A DNA stretch of 64,000 nucleotides, taken from assembly GCA_963702055.1 (NCBI GenBank), contig OY969702.1:2170001-2234000 (forward strand). Direction: 5' to 3'. Position 1 is the stretch's first letter. Each line of letters starts with the position of its first letter. This DNA comes from CAWINX01 sp963702055 (lineage in GTDB: Bacteria > Actinomycetota > Thermoleophilia > Solirubrobacterales > 70-9). The notes beneath the pieces are model-generated. The model was not told where the DNA came from and searched no databases. It saw only the letters and a program-made list of their open reading frames with translations. Both the position numbers and the translations under genes were made by a program. This document shows, piece by piece, positions 40,501 through 49,265 of this stretch.

Positions 40501-42622
40501 CGCGGCGAACTTCAAGAACTCCGACATCCTCGTTAACTCGGGAGTCTCGCAGCAAGCCAGCGTCGTCGCCCGCGACGGATCGGCGGCCGCCTACACCAGC
40601 GACGCCCCCTTCGGCGGGGCGCAGGTGACGGTTGCCAGCGCGATGCACCGCAGTGTCCGCGGCGCCGCGGGTTGGCAGACGAGCCCGGTCGTGCCGCTCT
40701 TCTGCGCGATCGACCCCGACCACCCGAGTACACCGGTCAACCAAGGCGACACCCCCGTCGCCTTCTCCGACCCCAACCTCGGCCGCGCCGTGGTCCAGCA
40801 CCCGGAGTTCGAGGGCTGCGGCCTGCCGGCGCTCGACCCCGCGGCGCCGAGCCCGCAGTCCAACCTCTACCTCGCCGACTACGGCGCCGACCCCTTCTCC
40901 TACCAGCTGCTCAACCCCGCGCCCAGCTTCGGCGCCGACCCGAGCGCCGTCACGCGCGCCGGCTTTTACCAAGGCGCCGCCGAGGACGGCTCCCACATCG
41001 TCTACTCCTCCACCGGCCAGCAGCTCGGCGGCGGCGCCGGCGACGCCCCGGCCGGCGACTATTCGAAGCTCTACGACTACCAGCCCGGCGGCGGTCTCAG
41101 CCTGCTCTCCCGCGACACCGCCGACGCGGCCTTCGCCACCAGCTCTCTGCTGGGCGGCGCCAAGGGCATCAACGGCGGCAACAGCAGCAACGCCGACGCC
41201 CGCAACGCGATCTCCACCGACGGCAGCCACGCCTTCTTCCAGAACCCGACGGGGGGCAGCGGCTGCTCGACAGCGGCCTGCGAGCTCTATGTGCGCGAAG
41301 GCGGCGCCACCACCGAGTGGGTCTCCGAACAGGAGTGCAGCATCGCCTGTCCGGACGCCAGCGGCCCCGACATCTTCCAGTGGGCGGCGCCCGGCGGCGG
41401 GAAGGCGCTCTTCCTCAGCGGAGGCAAGCTGACCGACTCCGACACCTCCCCGGCGGGCACCTGCGACTCCGCGGGCGGGCAATCCTGCGACCTCTATCGC
41501 TGGGTGCAAACGCCCCCCGCCTCGGGCCCCTTCGTCGGTCACCACCTGATCGACCTCTCGGTCGACAACGAGCCCGGCGACGGCACCAAGGCGGGCGTGC
41601 TCGGCGTAATCGGCGCCTCCGATGACGGCGACACGGTCTTCTTCGCCGCCAGGGGCCAGATCGTCTCCGGCGAGGACACCACCGCCAACAGCGTCAAGCT
41701 CTACCGCTGGCGCTATGACCCCGACAGCAACACCGACTCGATCGACTACCTGGGGCTCTCCCCCGATGTCGCCGGCGCCAGCAAGGACGAGCAGAACTGG
41801 TCCTTCGCGACCCGCCAGGTCAGCGCCGACGGCCGCTACCTGCTGTTCGACACGACGGCGCCGCTGACGGTCGCCGACACCGATATCGGCGCCGATCGCG
41901 ACGTCTACCGCTGGGACGCCCAGGGCGGCTGGCGCTGCCTCTCTTGTCAGCAGCCCGGCGCCGCCTCCAACGGCGACGCCTACCTCGCCACCAGCCGCGG
42001 CTTCGGCCTTAACTTCCTCAGCGGCGAGGCGGCCGAGACGATGAGCGCCGACGGCCAGCGCGTCTTCTTCACCGCCTTCGACCCGCTCTCCCCCGCCGAC
42101 ACCGACCCGCCCTGCAGGCCGGGGACCGGATCTCTCAACGGATATACCGAAGAGGCGGCAGCCTGCGGCGACGTCTACGAGTGGCACGACGGCGCCCTCA
42201 GCCTGATCAGCGGCGCCGGCAACCAGTTCAGCGAACTGATGGGCGTCGGCAACAACGGCAACGACGTCTTCTTCCTCACCCGCGACCGCCTGGTCGGCTG
42301 GGACACGGACAATCTGATCGACGTCTACGACGCCCGCGTCGGCGGCGGCTTCCCCGAGCCGCCCGCGACCGGAGTGCCGTGCGACCTCAACGCGGGCGCC
42401 TGCGAGGGCGCCCCCAGCGCCGCACCCGCCACCACCGGCGCCGGCACCGCCGCCTTCCAGGGCCAAGGCAACCCCAAGCCCAAGCACAAGAAGGCAAAGA
42501 AGAAGAAGCACCACAAGAAGAAGCACCACAAGAAGAAGCACCACCGCAAGCACAAGAAGGCCAAGCATCACAAGCGCGCTCACCCCCGAGCCGCCAACCA
42601 CAACCGGAGGGCCGCACGATGA
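37577..42622 (+). CDS. Giant exported surface protein 1 (NHL, FN3-like and PD40 repeats, basic tail)
   Basis: A 1681-aa protein. After a long basic n-region comes a signal peptide (FLSLALAALALLAFAPLAQA). NHL-type units follow (PEGIAVSPTNGHVYVTERNNRRVAEFDSDG pattern, repeated as GNVWVADAGNRRIQEFDASG), interrupted by a DUF-like beta insert. FN3-like segments (TTATLHSTVDPLG, TSFRAIGKIDPRN) come next, then a TolB/PD40-like propeller beginning PDNRAYEQVSPVDKDN. The last about 50 residues are almost only Lys, His, Arg and Ala. No LPXTG anchor. The start at 37577 is coupled to the leader ORF; GTG 37613 is an alternative. First of five related genes. Confidence 0.8.
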   Translation: MNHHHRQKGITNVRRHAKASSAGSTSSRGSRLGSSVRGASATRGVSPRADGSGAPSHRRRTTFLSLALAALALLAFAPLAQAERFVVDGFAPQGSLGGQLNSPTGIAVDNAGAGSAPAGTIYVTDASPSLIGRVTRFNPDGSFNRTWGWDVVKTGGAGDLGADAFETCTVAADCQFIGGVPGGGVFPPNRGVGGNLEAPEGIAVSPTNGHVYVTERNNRRVAEFDSDGNLVRVFGWNVADSGATGTGTLSTASNTVSSVSTTTGAFTVGQTVTSSTPGDIPAGTKITSVGSNSLTLSQKPIADGAETITAAAAGGNVPVNESQTITVSPGAVSGNFKLRFTAPNPQTVTAAQTTDNIPWNATVAQVQAALDDVALTNIGAGNVTVSLNAGGDAGGGAGPGGPWTVTFDGPRYADVNVNQLSRVNGSPNLNTNTGFTIATVQGGADGFESCTDSLACKQGATGTNGGEFSSNLMDPVVDSSGNVWVADAGNRRIQEFDASGNFIAAYGYNVNGGGALESCISTAAGVCKAGTSGPGAGQFSGTNPTALAFDSSGNLYANDSGNHRVQKFNPTLTSASDFGAATFPAFTTGAPTQMVPTMGGSRIAFALSNSITASPSEDQLLELDAATESLTETSLVGAGVSGTQGLALNTATGKLYQATSLSPHIFPLDSTPPPTPALTISPVTATTDTTATLHSTVDPLGGLGVDRCKFQFSTDQLNWSDANTATGIGDVEDYSTIITNVTTTSGAFFPGQTISGKGLQPGGQTIAAVEPGRIILSEPAPSYGGSTIGVSLSADLGEPPLCESVDPDGGPQALSQVIHGLTPATHYYIRFSAHRPYVAGSTVNTGVVAFDSAPVPPVITGVGYSEVTDTSFRAIGKIDPRNSDTGYVVEYGTTPSLGSHTDPVSIGGGTSPMLVSQVVSGLDKDTTYYFKLVATNAFGATSSFQKTVHTRATALPLPDNRAYEQVSPVDKDNVNAANFKNSDILVNSGVSQQASVVARDGSAAAYTSDAPFGGAQVTVASAMHRSVRGAAGWQTSPVVPLFCAIDPDHPSTPVNQGDTPVAFSDPNLGRAVVQHPEFEGCGLPALDPAAPSPQSNLYLADYGADPFSYQLLNPAPSFGADPSAVTRAGFYQGAAEDGSHIVYSSTGQQLGGGAGDAPAGDYSKLYDYQPGGGLSLLSRDTADAAFATSSLLGGAKGINGGNSSNADARNAISTDGSHAFFQNPTGGSGCSTAACELYVREGGATTEWVSEQECSIACPDASGPDIFQWAAPGGGKALFLSGGKLTDSDTSPAGTCDSAGGQSCDLYRWVQTPPASGPFVGHHLIDLSVDNEPGDGTKAGVLGVIGASDDGDTVFFAARGQIVSGEDTTANSVKLYRWRYDPDSNTDSIDYLGLSPDVAGASKDEQNWSFATRQVSADGRYLLFDTTAPLTVADTDIGADRDVYRWDAQGGWRCLSCQQPGAASNGDAYLATSRGFGLNFLSGEAAETMSADGQRVFFTAFDPLSPADTDPPCRPGTGSLNGYTEEAAACGDVYEWHDGALSLISGAGNQFSELMGVGNNGNDVFFLTRDRLVGWDTDNLIDVYDARVGGGFPEPPATGVPCDLNAGACEGAPSAAPATTGAGTAAFQGQGNPKPKHKKAKKKKHHKKKHHKKKHHRKHKKAKHHKRAHPRAANHNRRAAR

Positions 42623-45600
42623 CCACGACCGCAACCAAGGCCCGTGGCCGCATTCCCGCCAGGCTGCTCGGCACCCTGATCGGGGCGGCCGCCCTGCTCG
42701 GCCTTGCCGGTCCCGCCTCGGCGCTGGCCGCTCCCGTCGTCGAGGTCGACTCCAGCCACAACCCGTCGACCGTCCCCGCCGGCACCTACGCCAAATTCGA
42801 GTTCACCGTCAAGAACACCGGCGACGCCGACACCACCGGTCCGACCACCGTCGACTTCACCGTCCCCGCCGGCCTCGAGGTCACCGGCGTCGAGTCCGAC
42901 ACGGTCGTCCTCTTCGGCCCCCCGACCGACCTCTGGAGCTGCTCGACGCCGGACTCGCAGACGGCGAGCTGCGTCGGCCCGAGCGCCGACTTCCTCGGCC
43001 CGATCCCGATTGAGTCGGGTAAATCGGAAGCCTGCGACAGCTACCTCATCCTCGGAGCGATTCCGGTGTCGCAGTGCCGTTTCTACGTCACCGTCAAGGC
43101 CGACGCGAACACGCCGGCGGGCACCCTCGTCCCCACTGTGCACGCCTCCGGCGGCGGCTCGGTCGACTTCGACGGCACCGCGCCGATCGACGTCGGCCCG
43201 CCGCCGGCATTCGGGTTCGAGAGCTTCGACGGCGCCACGCTCGACAGAAACGGCGACCCCGAGAACCTCGCCGGCGCCCGCCCGCGGACAGCGAAGACCT
43301 CATTCCTCTTCGATAGCAGCCTCGACGCCAAAGGCGGAGGCTACTCAAACGGCGAGGTCAGGAAAACCGCGGTCCAGCTGCCGCCCGGCCTGCTCGGCAA
43401 CCCCACGGCGGTCCCGACCTGTAGCCAGGCTGAGTTTCGCACGCATTCGGGTGGTTACAAGGACACCTGCGACCAGCTTGAGCCCGACAGCGAGGTCGGC
43501 TTCGTCAGGGTCCTGGCGAACGGCGCGCTCGGCGACGGGCCCGACCCGCTGCCGTACACCTACTCGCCGCTCTATCGCCTCGATCCGCCGGTCGGCACCA
43601 CGGCGCTCTTCGGCTTTAATTTCGAGAACGTGCCCGTCTACATCTCCGCCAAGGTGCGCAGCGGCGGCGACTACGGGGTCACCGTCAGCTCCGGGGACAT
43701 CAACCAGACGCTTCCGCTGGCCGGTTTCGAGCTGACCTTCTGGGGGGTGACGGGCGACCCGCTCAACGACCTCGACCGCGGAACCTCTGTATATGGAGAC
43801 AGTTGCGCCGATCCCGAGGCGGAGGCGAAACAGGCCGCTGCCCTTCCGGGCCTTGACCCGACCTGCATCCACTCCTTCAACGGCCCGATCAAGCCCTTCA
43901 TCACCCTGCCCACGCATTGCTCGGGCAGCCCGCTGGAGACCTCGATCTCAGCGACCACCTGGGATGGCCAGACGGCGAGCGCCAGCTTCCTCATGCACGA
44001 CAACTCCGACAACCCGTTGCCGCTCAGCGACTGCGCCGGGCTCCAGTTCGACCCGACCCTGAGCGCGCGGCCGACCACCAACGTCGCCGACTCGCCCAGC
44101 GGGCTCGACGTCGACCTGCACGTGCCGCAGAACGAGGGCGTTTGCACCGACGTCGCCGGCCCGCCGGCGACTGTCGACTGCGGCCGCGCCACCTCCCACC
44201 TCAAGGACGCCACCGTCACCCTGCCCGAGGGCCTGACGGTCAACCCAAGCGGGGCAAACGGCCTCGGCGCCTGCTCGCTGAGCCAGTTCGGCTACACCAC
44301 CACCGACCCGGACGGCACGATTCACACTACGCCCGACCCGGCAACCTGCCCGGATCAGGCCAAGGTGGCGAGCGTCGAGGTCGACACGCCGCTGCTCGAC
44401 CATCCGGTAACCGGCGCCGCCTACATCGCCGCCCCCTACTCCAACCCGTTCAACAGCCTGCTCGCCCTCTACATCACCGCCCACGACGCACAAAGCGGCG
44501 TCGTGGTGAAGCTGGCGGGCCAGGTGCACCTCGACCCCAACACGGGGCGGATCAGCGCCACCTTCAAACAGAACCCGCAGCTGCCCTTCGAGCACTTCAA
44601 GCTCAACTTCAAGTCCGGCCCCCACGGCCAGCTGCGCACGCCGGGCTGCGGCGACTACACGACCACCTCGGAGCTGACGCCGTGGTCGGGCAACGCCCCG
44701 GCGAACCCCCAGGACGCCTGGCAGATCACCCAGGGTCCGGGCGGCAACTGCGACAGCCCCAACGCGCCGAGCTTCGACGCCGGCACCGTAAGCCCGGTGG
44801 CCGCCTCCTACAGCCACGGCGTGATCACCCTGCGCCGCGACGACGGCTCCCAGCAGTTCAAGTCGGTGACAATCACCCCCCCGCCGGGAATGCTCGGCAA
44901 GCTCGCCGGGATCCCGGCCTGCTCCGACGCGGGGATCGCCCAGGCCCAGGGCCGCACCAACCACGGCGACGGCGCGGCCGAGCAGGCGGACCCGTCCTGC
45001 CCGGCGGCCAGCCAGGTAGGCACGGTAGACGTCGCCGCAGGCGCCGGCCCCGCCCCCTACAACACCACCGGCAAGGTCTACATGGCCGGCCCCTACCAGG
45101 GCGCGCCGCTCTCATTCGTGATCATCACCCCGGCTGTGGCGGGACCGTTCGACCTCGGCGTTGTCACGGTCCGCACCGCCCTGCACATCGACCCGGTCAC
45201 CGCCCAGATCACCGCGGTAACCGACAACATCCCCTCGATCCTCGACGGGATCCCGCTCGACGTCCGCACCGCGGCGATCAAGCTCGATCGCGACCAGTTC
45301 ATCCGCACCGGCACCAACTGCGACCCGCAGGCCTTCTCGGGCTCGCTGGTCTCGACCCTGAGCCAGAGCGCGGCGCTCTCAGAGCGCTTCCAGCTGGCCG
45401 AGTGCACCGGCCTCGCCTTCAAGCCGCACCTGAAGCTGCGCCTGCGGGGCGGGCACTTCCGAAACGGCCACCCGGCCTTCACCTCGGTGCTCGCCGCCAG
45501 CGACGGCCAGGCCAACCTCGGCAAGGTCCAGGTCACCCTGCCGCCGACCATGCAGCTCGACCAAAGCCACATCCAGGCGCCCTGCACGCGGCCCCAGTTC

Positions 45601-46074
45601 GCCGCCAACCAGTGCCCGGCCGCCTCGATCATCGGCACCGCGGTCGCGACCAGTCCCTTGGTCGATTACCAGCTCAGCGGCCCGGTCTACCTGCGCACCG
45701 GCGACAACCCGCTGCCCGACATCGTCTTGGCCCTCAAGGGCCCGGCCTCCCAGCCGATCGAGATCGACACGGTCGGCAAGATCGACACGGTCAACGCCAG
45801 GTTGCGGACGACGATCGCGACGATCCCCGACGCACCGGTGACCAGGGCGGTGATCTCTCTGGTCGGCGGCCACAAGGGCCTGCTGGTCAACAACACCAAC
45901 CTCTGCACCCATAAGGACATCGCCGGGGTGCAGCTCACCGGCCAAAACAACAAGACCGCCGACTCCAACCCCAAGGTCGCGGTCAAGTGCCCGCACAAGA
46001 AGCACAAGAAGAAGAAGCACCACAAGAAGCACAAGCGCCATCACCGCCGTGCCCACCGGCGCGCGGTGAGGTAG
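42619..46074 (+). CDS. Exported surface protein 2 (DUF11-like plus large beta repeats, basic tail)
   Basis: A 1151-aa protein with a signal peptide (LLGTLIGAAALLGLAGPASALA). It starts with a DUF11-like domain (FTVKNTGDADTTGPTTVDFTVPAGLEVTG). Two or more long beta modules with paired Cys follow (GACSLSQFGY, CPDQAKVASVEVDTPLLDHPVTGAAYIAAPYSNPF; then ACSDAGIAQAQ, CPAASQVGTVDVAAG), ending with KGLLVNNTNLC. A tail of about 30 Lys/His/Arg residues closes it. It overlaps the first gene by ATGA. It is paralogous to the 1109-aa protein at 49266. Confidence 0.8.
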   Translation: MTTTATKARGRIPARLLGTLIGAAALLGLAGPASALAAPVVEVDSSHNPSTVPAGTYAKFEFTVKNTGDADTTGPTTVDFTVPAGLEVTGVESDTVVLFGPPTDLWSCSTPDSQTASCVGPSADFLGPIPIESGKSEACDSYLILGAIPVSQCRFYVTVKADANTPAGTLVPTVHASGGGSVDFDGTAPIDVGPPPAFGFESFDGATLDRNGDPENLAGARPRTAKTSFLFDSSLDAKGGGYSNGEVRKTAVQLPPGLLGNPTAVPTCSQAEFRTHSGGYKDTCDQLEPDSEVGFVRVLANGALGDGPDPLPYTYSPLYRLDPPVGTTALFGFNFENVPVYISAKVRSGGDYGVTVSSGDINQTLPLAGFELTFWGVTGDPLNDLDRGTSVYGDSCADPEAEAKQAAALPGLDPTCIHSFNGPIKPFITLPTHCSGSPLETSISATTWDGQTASASFLMHDNSDNPLPLSDCAGLQFDPTLSARPTTNVADSPSGLDVDLHVPQNEGVCTDVAGPPATVDCGRATSHLKDATVTLPEGLTVNPSGANGLGACSLSQFGYTTTDPDGTIHTTPDPATCPDQAKVASVEVDTPLLDHPVTGAAYIAAPYSNPFNSLLALYITAHDAQSGVVVKLAGQVHLDPNTGRISATFKQNPQLPFEHFKLNFKSGPHGQLRTPGCGDYTTTSELTPWSGNAPANPQDAWQITQGPGGNCDSPNAPSFDAGTVSPVAASYSHGVITLRRDDGSQQFKSVTITPPPGMLGKLAGIPACSDAGIAQAQGRTNHGDGAAEQADPSCPAASQVGTVDVAAGAGPAPYNTTGKVYMAGPYQGAPLSFVIITPAVAGPFDLGVVTVRTALHIDPVTAQITAVTDNIPSILDGIPLDVRTAAIKLDRDQFIRTGTNCDPQAFSGSLVSTLSQSAALSERFQLAECTGLAFKPHLKLRLRGGHFRNGHPAFTSVLAASDGQANLGKVQVTLPPTMQLDQSHIQAPCTRPQFAANQCPAASIIGTAVATSPLVDYQLSGPVYLRTGDNPLPDIVLALKGPASQPIEIDTVGKIDTVNARLRTTIATIPDAPVTRAVISLVGGHKGLLVNNTNLCTHKDIAGVQLTGQNNKTADSNPKVAVKCPHKKHKKKKHHKKHKRHHRRAHRRAVR

Positions 46075-46090
46075 CGGCGAGGGTCACCCC

Positions 46091-48517
46091 ATGCGCACCG
46101 GCCGCAAGCGCCGCCACCCGGTCAAAGGTGGCGGCGCGATCGCGCTGACCCTGATTGCGGTCGCGCTGGGGCCGGGCGCCGGGGCAGCCGATGCCTCCGG
46201 CCCGCCGCTCCTCCCCTCGCCCTGGTCGGCTTGGGCCTCGGCGGTCTCCACCAACGCCGCCCGCCTCAACGCCGAGATCAACCCCAACGGCCTCGCCACC
46301 ACCTACCACTTCGACTACATCTCCAAGGCCGTCTACGACGCCAACCTCGCCGTCCCCCGAGACGGCTTCACCGGCGCCTCTCGGGTCCCCTCCTTCGAGG
46401 CGAACATCGGCTCGGGCGCCAGCGCGGTCACGGTCGGGCCACAGTTCCTCTTCAGCCTGGCGCCCGACGCCTCCTACGTCTACCGCGTGGTGGCGAGCAA
46501 CTCCGATCCCGCCAGTCCCACCTACGGGCCGGCGCAGACCTTAACCACCCGGGCCAATCCGCTCGGGGCGAGCAGCGACTCCTGCGCCAACAAAGCGGTG
46601 CGCAGCCAGCAGAACTCCAACTCCTCGCCATACCTGCCCGACTGCCGAGCCTACGAGTTGGTCTCCCCGATCGACAAAAACGGCGGCGAGGTCGGCGCGC
46701 CCGGGGCGATCGCCGGCGGCGGGGTGCTTCAGGCCGCCGCGGGGGGTTCGGCCGCCACCTACAGCTCCGAGGCCTCCTTCGCGGGCGGCTCCGGCGCCCC
46801 GCCCGCCTCCCAGTACATCGCTTCCCGCAGCGGCGGCGGCTGGTCGACCCAGAACGTCACCGTGCCGTTATTCGCCGGCTCCTACGGGATCGATCCCGAC
46901 GGCGTCCCCTACCGGCTCTTCTCCGCCGACCTCGCCCGCGGCCTCTTGCTGAACGGGCGCTCCTGCCGCGGCGACGTCGACGGCTGCGCGGTGCCCAATC
47001 CGCCGCTGAGCGGCACCGACGCCCCGGCCGGCTATCAGAACTACTACCTGCGCGATTCCGGCGGCGGCTTCGAGGCGCTGCTCGGCGCCGCCGACATCGC
47101 CGGCCTCGGCCTCGATCCGGCGAGCTTCGAGCTGAGCTTCGCCGGCGCCTCTCCCGACCTGTCCCACGTCGTCCTCTCCAGCTGCGCAAAGCTGACCGCG
47201 GGGGCCACCGACGGCTGCTCCGGTCCCGACGCCAACCTCTACGAGTGGTCGACGGAAGGCGGCGCTCTCAGCCCGATCAACAGCAGCCCCGGCGCGCGGC
47301 TCGCCGCCCAAGACCGCGCCGTCTCGGCCAACGGCGCCCGCGTCTACTTCTATGAGGGCGGGAACCTCTGGCTGCGCGACGGCAGCGCGCTCAAGCAGGC
47401 CGACGCCGACGCCGGCGGAGGGGGGAGCTTCGAGACCGCCTCCACCGACGGCTCGGTCGCCTTCTTCACCGTCGGCGGCCACATCTGGCGCTACCTGGCC
47501 GCCTCCGACAGCGCCACGGACGTCACGCCTTCGGGCGGGGTGTTGGGGGTGCTCGGCGTCGCGGACAGCGGCTCCCACCTCTACTACCTGAGCGGCAGCG
47601 GGCTGTATGTGTGCGCGAACTCGCAGTCCACATCCAATTGCGAGACGGCATCGACCAAAGTCGCCGACGACGCCGACGCGAGTGACTACCCGCCGGCCAC
47701 CGGCACCGCTCGCGTCTCAGCCGACGGCACCAAGCTGCTCTTCGTCTCCAGCGCCTCACTGACCGGCTTCGACAACACCGATCTAAACACCAAAAATCCC
47801 GACAGCCAGGTCTACCTCTATGACGGCGCGCTTCACTGCCTCTCCTGCAACCCGACCGGCGGCCGGCCGCTCGGCCCCTCCTCGATCCCCGGCGCGATCG
47901 CCAACGGGACCGGCCCCGACGCCTCCGACTTCTACAAGCCCCGCGTCCTCTCCGCCGACGGGCGGCGCGTCTTCTTCGACTCCCGCGACGCGATCGCCCT
48001 GACCGACACCAACGGCGGCCCTGACACCTATGAGTGGGAGGCGCAGGGGGAGGGTGGCTGCACCCACAGCGGCGGCTGCATCTCGCTGATTTCCTCGGGG
48101 CGCGCGACGGGCGGCGCCAGCTTCGCCGACGCCTCCGCCGACGGCTCCGACGCCTTCTTCCTCACCGGCGGCTCGCTCCTCGCTGCCGACCCCGGCGGGA
48201 CCGACCTCTACGACGCCCGCGCCGGCGGCGGCTTCTTCGTCCCCTCGCCGCCGATCGCCTGCGAGGGAGACGCCTGCCAGGTCCTGCCCCCGCAGCCGGT
48301 CGACCCGACCCTGACCACCCTGCTGCCGGGCCCCGGCAACCCGCCGCTTCGCTACGTCAACGCGAAGAAGAAGGCGAAGCGCTGCAAGAAGGGCTTCCAG
48401 AAGAAGAAGGTGCACGGCAAGTCAAAGTGCGTCAAGAAGAAGCACAAGAAGAAGCACAAGAAGAAGCACCACAAGCGCAAGGCAAAGCGCCGGCACAAGC
48501 GGGGAGGGCGGCGATGA
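46091..48517 (+). CDS. Exported surface protein 3 (FN3-like plus PD40 propeller, basic tail)
   Basis: An 808-aa protein, 16 bases after the previous stop. A signal peptide (AIALTLIAVALGPGAGAADA) leads to a FN3-like unit (AARLNAEINPNGLATTYHFDY) and then a propeller that starts LPDCRAYELVSPIDKNGG, as in protein 1. Units such as VSADGTKLLFVSSASL and VLSADGRRVFFDSRDA are PD40/TolB-type blades. The last about 50 residues form a Lys/His/Arg tail with two Cys (RCKKGFQ, KCVKKK). The next gene in the operon is separated by an inserted TA pair. Confidence 0.8.
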   Translation: MRTGRKRRHPVKGGGAIALTLIAVALGPGAGAADASGPPLLPSPWSAWASAVSTNAARLNAEINPNGLATTYHFDYISKAVYDANLAVPRDGFTGASRVPSFEANIGSGASAVTVGPQFLFSLAPDASYVYRVVASNSDPASPTYGPAQTLTTRANPLGASSDSCANKAVRSQQNSNSSPYLPDCRAYELVSPIDKNGGEVGAPGAIAGGGVLQAAAGGSAATYSSEASFAGGSGAPPASQYIASRSGGGWSTQNVTVPLFAGSYGIDPDGVPYRLFSADLARGLLLNGRSCRGDVDGCAVPNPPLSGTDAPAGYQNYYLRDSGGGFEALLGAADIAGLGLDPASFELSFAGASPDLSHVVLSSCAKLTAGATDGCSGPDANLYEWSTEGGALSPINSSPGARLAAQDRAVSANGARVYFYEGGNLWLRDGSALKQADADAGGGGSFETASTDGSVAFFTVGGHIWRYLAASDSATDVTPSGGVLGVLGVADSGSHLYYLSGSGLYVCANSQSTSNCETASTKVADDADASDYPPATGTARVSADGTKLLFVSSASLTGFDNTDLNTKNPDSQVYLYDGALHCLSCNPTGGRPLGPSSIPGAIANGTGPDASDFYKPRVLSADGRRVFFDSRDAIALTDTNGGPDTYEWEAQGEGGCTHSGGCISLISSGRATGGASFADASADGSDAFFLTGGSLLAADPGGTDLYDARAGGGFFVPSPPIACEGDACQVLPPQPVDPTLTTLLPGPGNPPLRYVNAKKKAKRCKKGFQKKKVHGKSKCVKKKHKKKHKKKHHKRKAKRRHKRGGRR

Positions 48518-48528
48518 GGCGCCTCGAC

Positions 48529-48954
48529 TCAGATCAGCTCGAGCAGTTCGCAGGCTTCGCGGGCGCTGAGCACCCTGGGCTCCAGCTCGTCGGCATGGTC
48601 GAGCAGGTCCTTGTCCCCACTGACGATTGCCTCGACTCCTGCCTCCCTTGCCAGCGCCAGCAGGTAGTCATCGCTCGGGTCGCGCAAGATCGCCTCGATC
48701 GCTTTGGGGTCATCTCGCATCGTCCCGACATCGGCGATGCCGGCGACGATCTCGGCCAACTCCTCCTCACTGACTCGCTCCCGGAAGTAGGGCTTGCGCA
48801 GGCCGCGAGCGACTTCGACCAACAGCTCCGGGCAGACGACGATCTCAAAGCGCGTGCCTCCAAGATCGGCGTAGAGCAGGCTGGGTGGGCTCTCGCCGTG
48901 TGGGTTGGCGCTCCCCGACACCAGCGTGGTCGCGTCGATGACGAGGAGCTTCAA
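48529..48954 (-). CDS. PIN-domain toxin (COG1569-like)
   Basis: The 141-aa PIN protein begins MKLLVIDATTLVSGSANPHG, then CPELLVEVARGL, DPSDDYLLALA and VSGDKDLLD. This is the layout of 'putative toxin-antitoxin PIN' proteins. It starts at a TTG that overlaps the antitoxin stop (TTGA). It stands antisense between surface-protein genes 3 and 4, 11 bases from the stop of gene 3. RNA target unknown. Confidence 0.85.
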   Translation of the reverse strand: MKLLVIDATTLVSGSANPHGESPPSLLYADLGGTRFEIVVCPELLVEVARGLRKPYFRERVSEEELAEIVAGIADVGTMRDDPKAIEAILRDPSDDYLLALAREAGVEAIVSGDKDLLDHADELEPRVLSAREACELLELI

Positions 48955-49202
48955 CCGGCGGCCCGGCGCTCGGCTGCGCGCTCGGCTCGCACCTCGCGCA
49001 CTGCCTTCGCGGCTTCGCGCTCGATCTCCTCGGAGGGCACCCCGGCAAAGCGCTCCTTCACCCGCGCGCTTGCCTCGCGCCCGAGCTGGATGCGGGCAAC
49101 ACTCTCCAGCAGCTCGCGGTCGCTGCGCTCGGGCCGCCGCTTGCGTAGCCGCTCCAGCAGCTCGCTGTCGATCTCAACGGTCGTTGTCGGCGAAGCAGCC
49201 AT
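48951..49202 (-). CDS. VapB/RHH-like antitoxin of the PIN toxin
   Basis: An 83-aa protein with TTTVEIDSELLERLRKRRPERSDRELLESVARIQLGREA, a likely ribbon-helix-helix, and an acidic/basic helical tail (EEIEREAAKAVREVRAERAAERRA). ATG 49202 is chosen over 49241 because the RHH strand starts there. It overlaps the toxin gene by four bases. Confidence 0.75.
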   Translation of the reverse strand: MAASPTTTVEIDSELLERLRKRRPERSDRELLESVARIQLGREASARVKERFAGVPSEEIEREAAKAVREVRAERAAERRAAG

Positions 49203-49265
49203 CGCACAAAGGGTAGCGCCGCCCGCTCCTATGTTCACCACGTCCCGCTTGAGGCTGAGGGCTGC

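Noticed and set aside
40271..42634. 787-aa antisense open frame opposite surface protein 1
   Set aside because: Val/Gly/Ala-rich shadow of the coding strand; no start signal, no domain.
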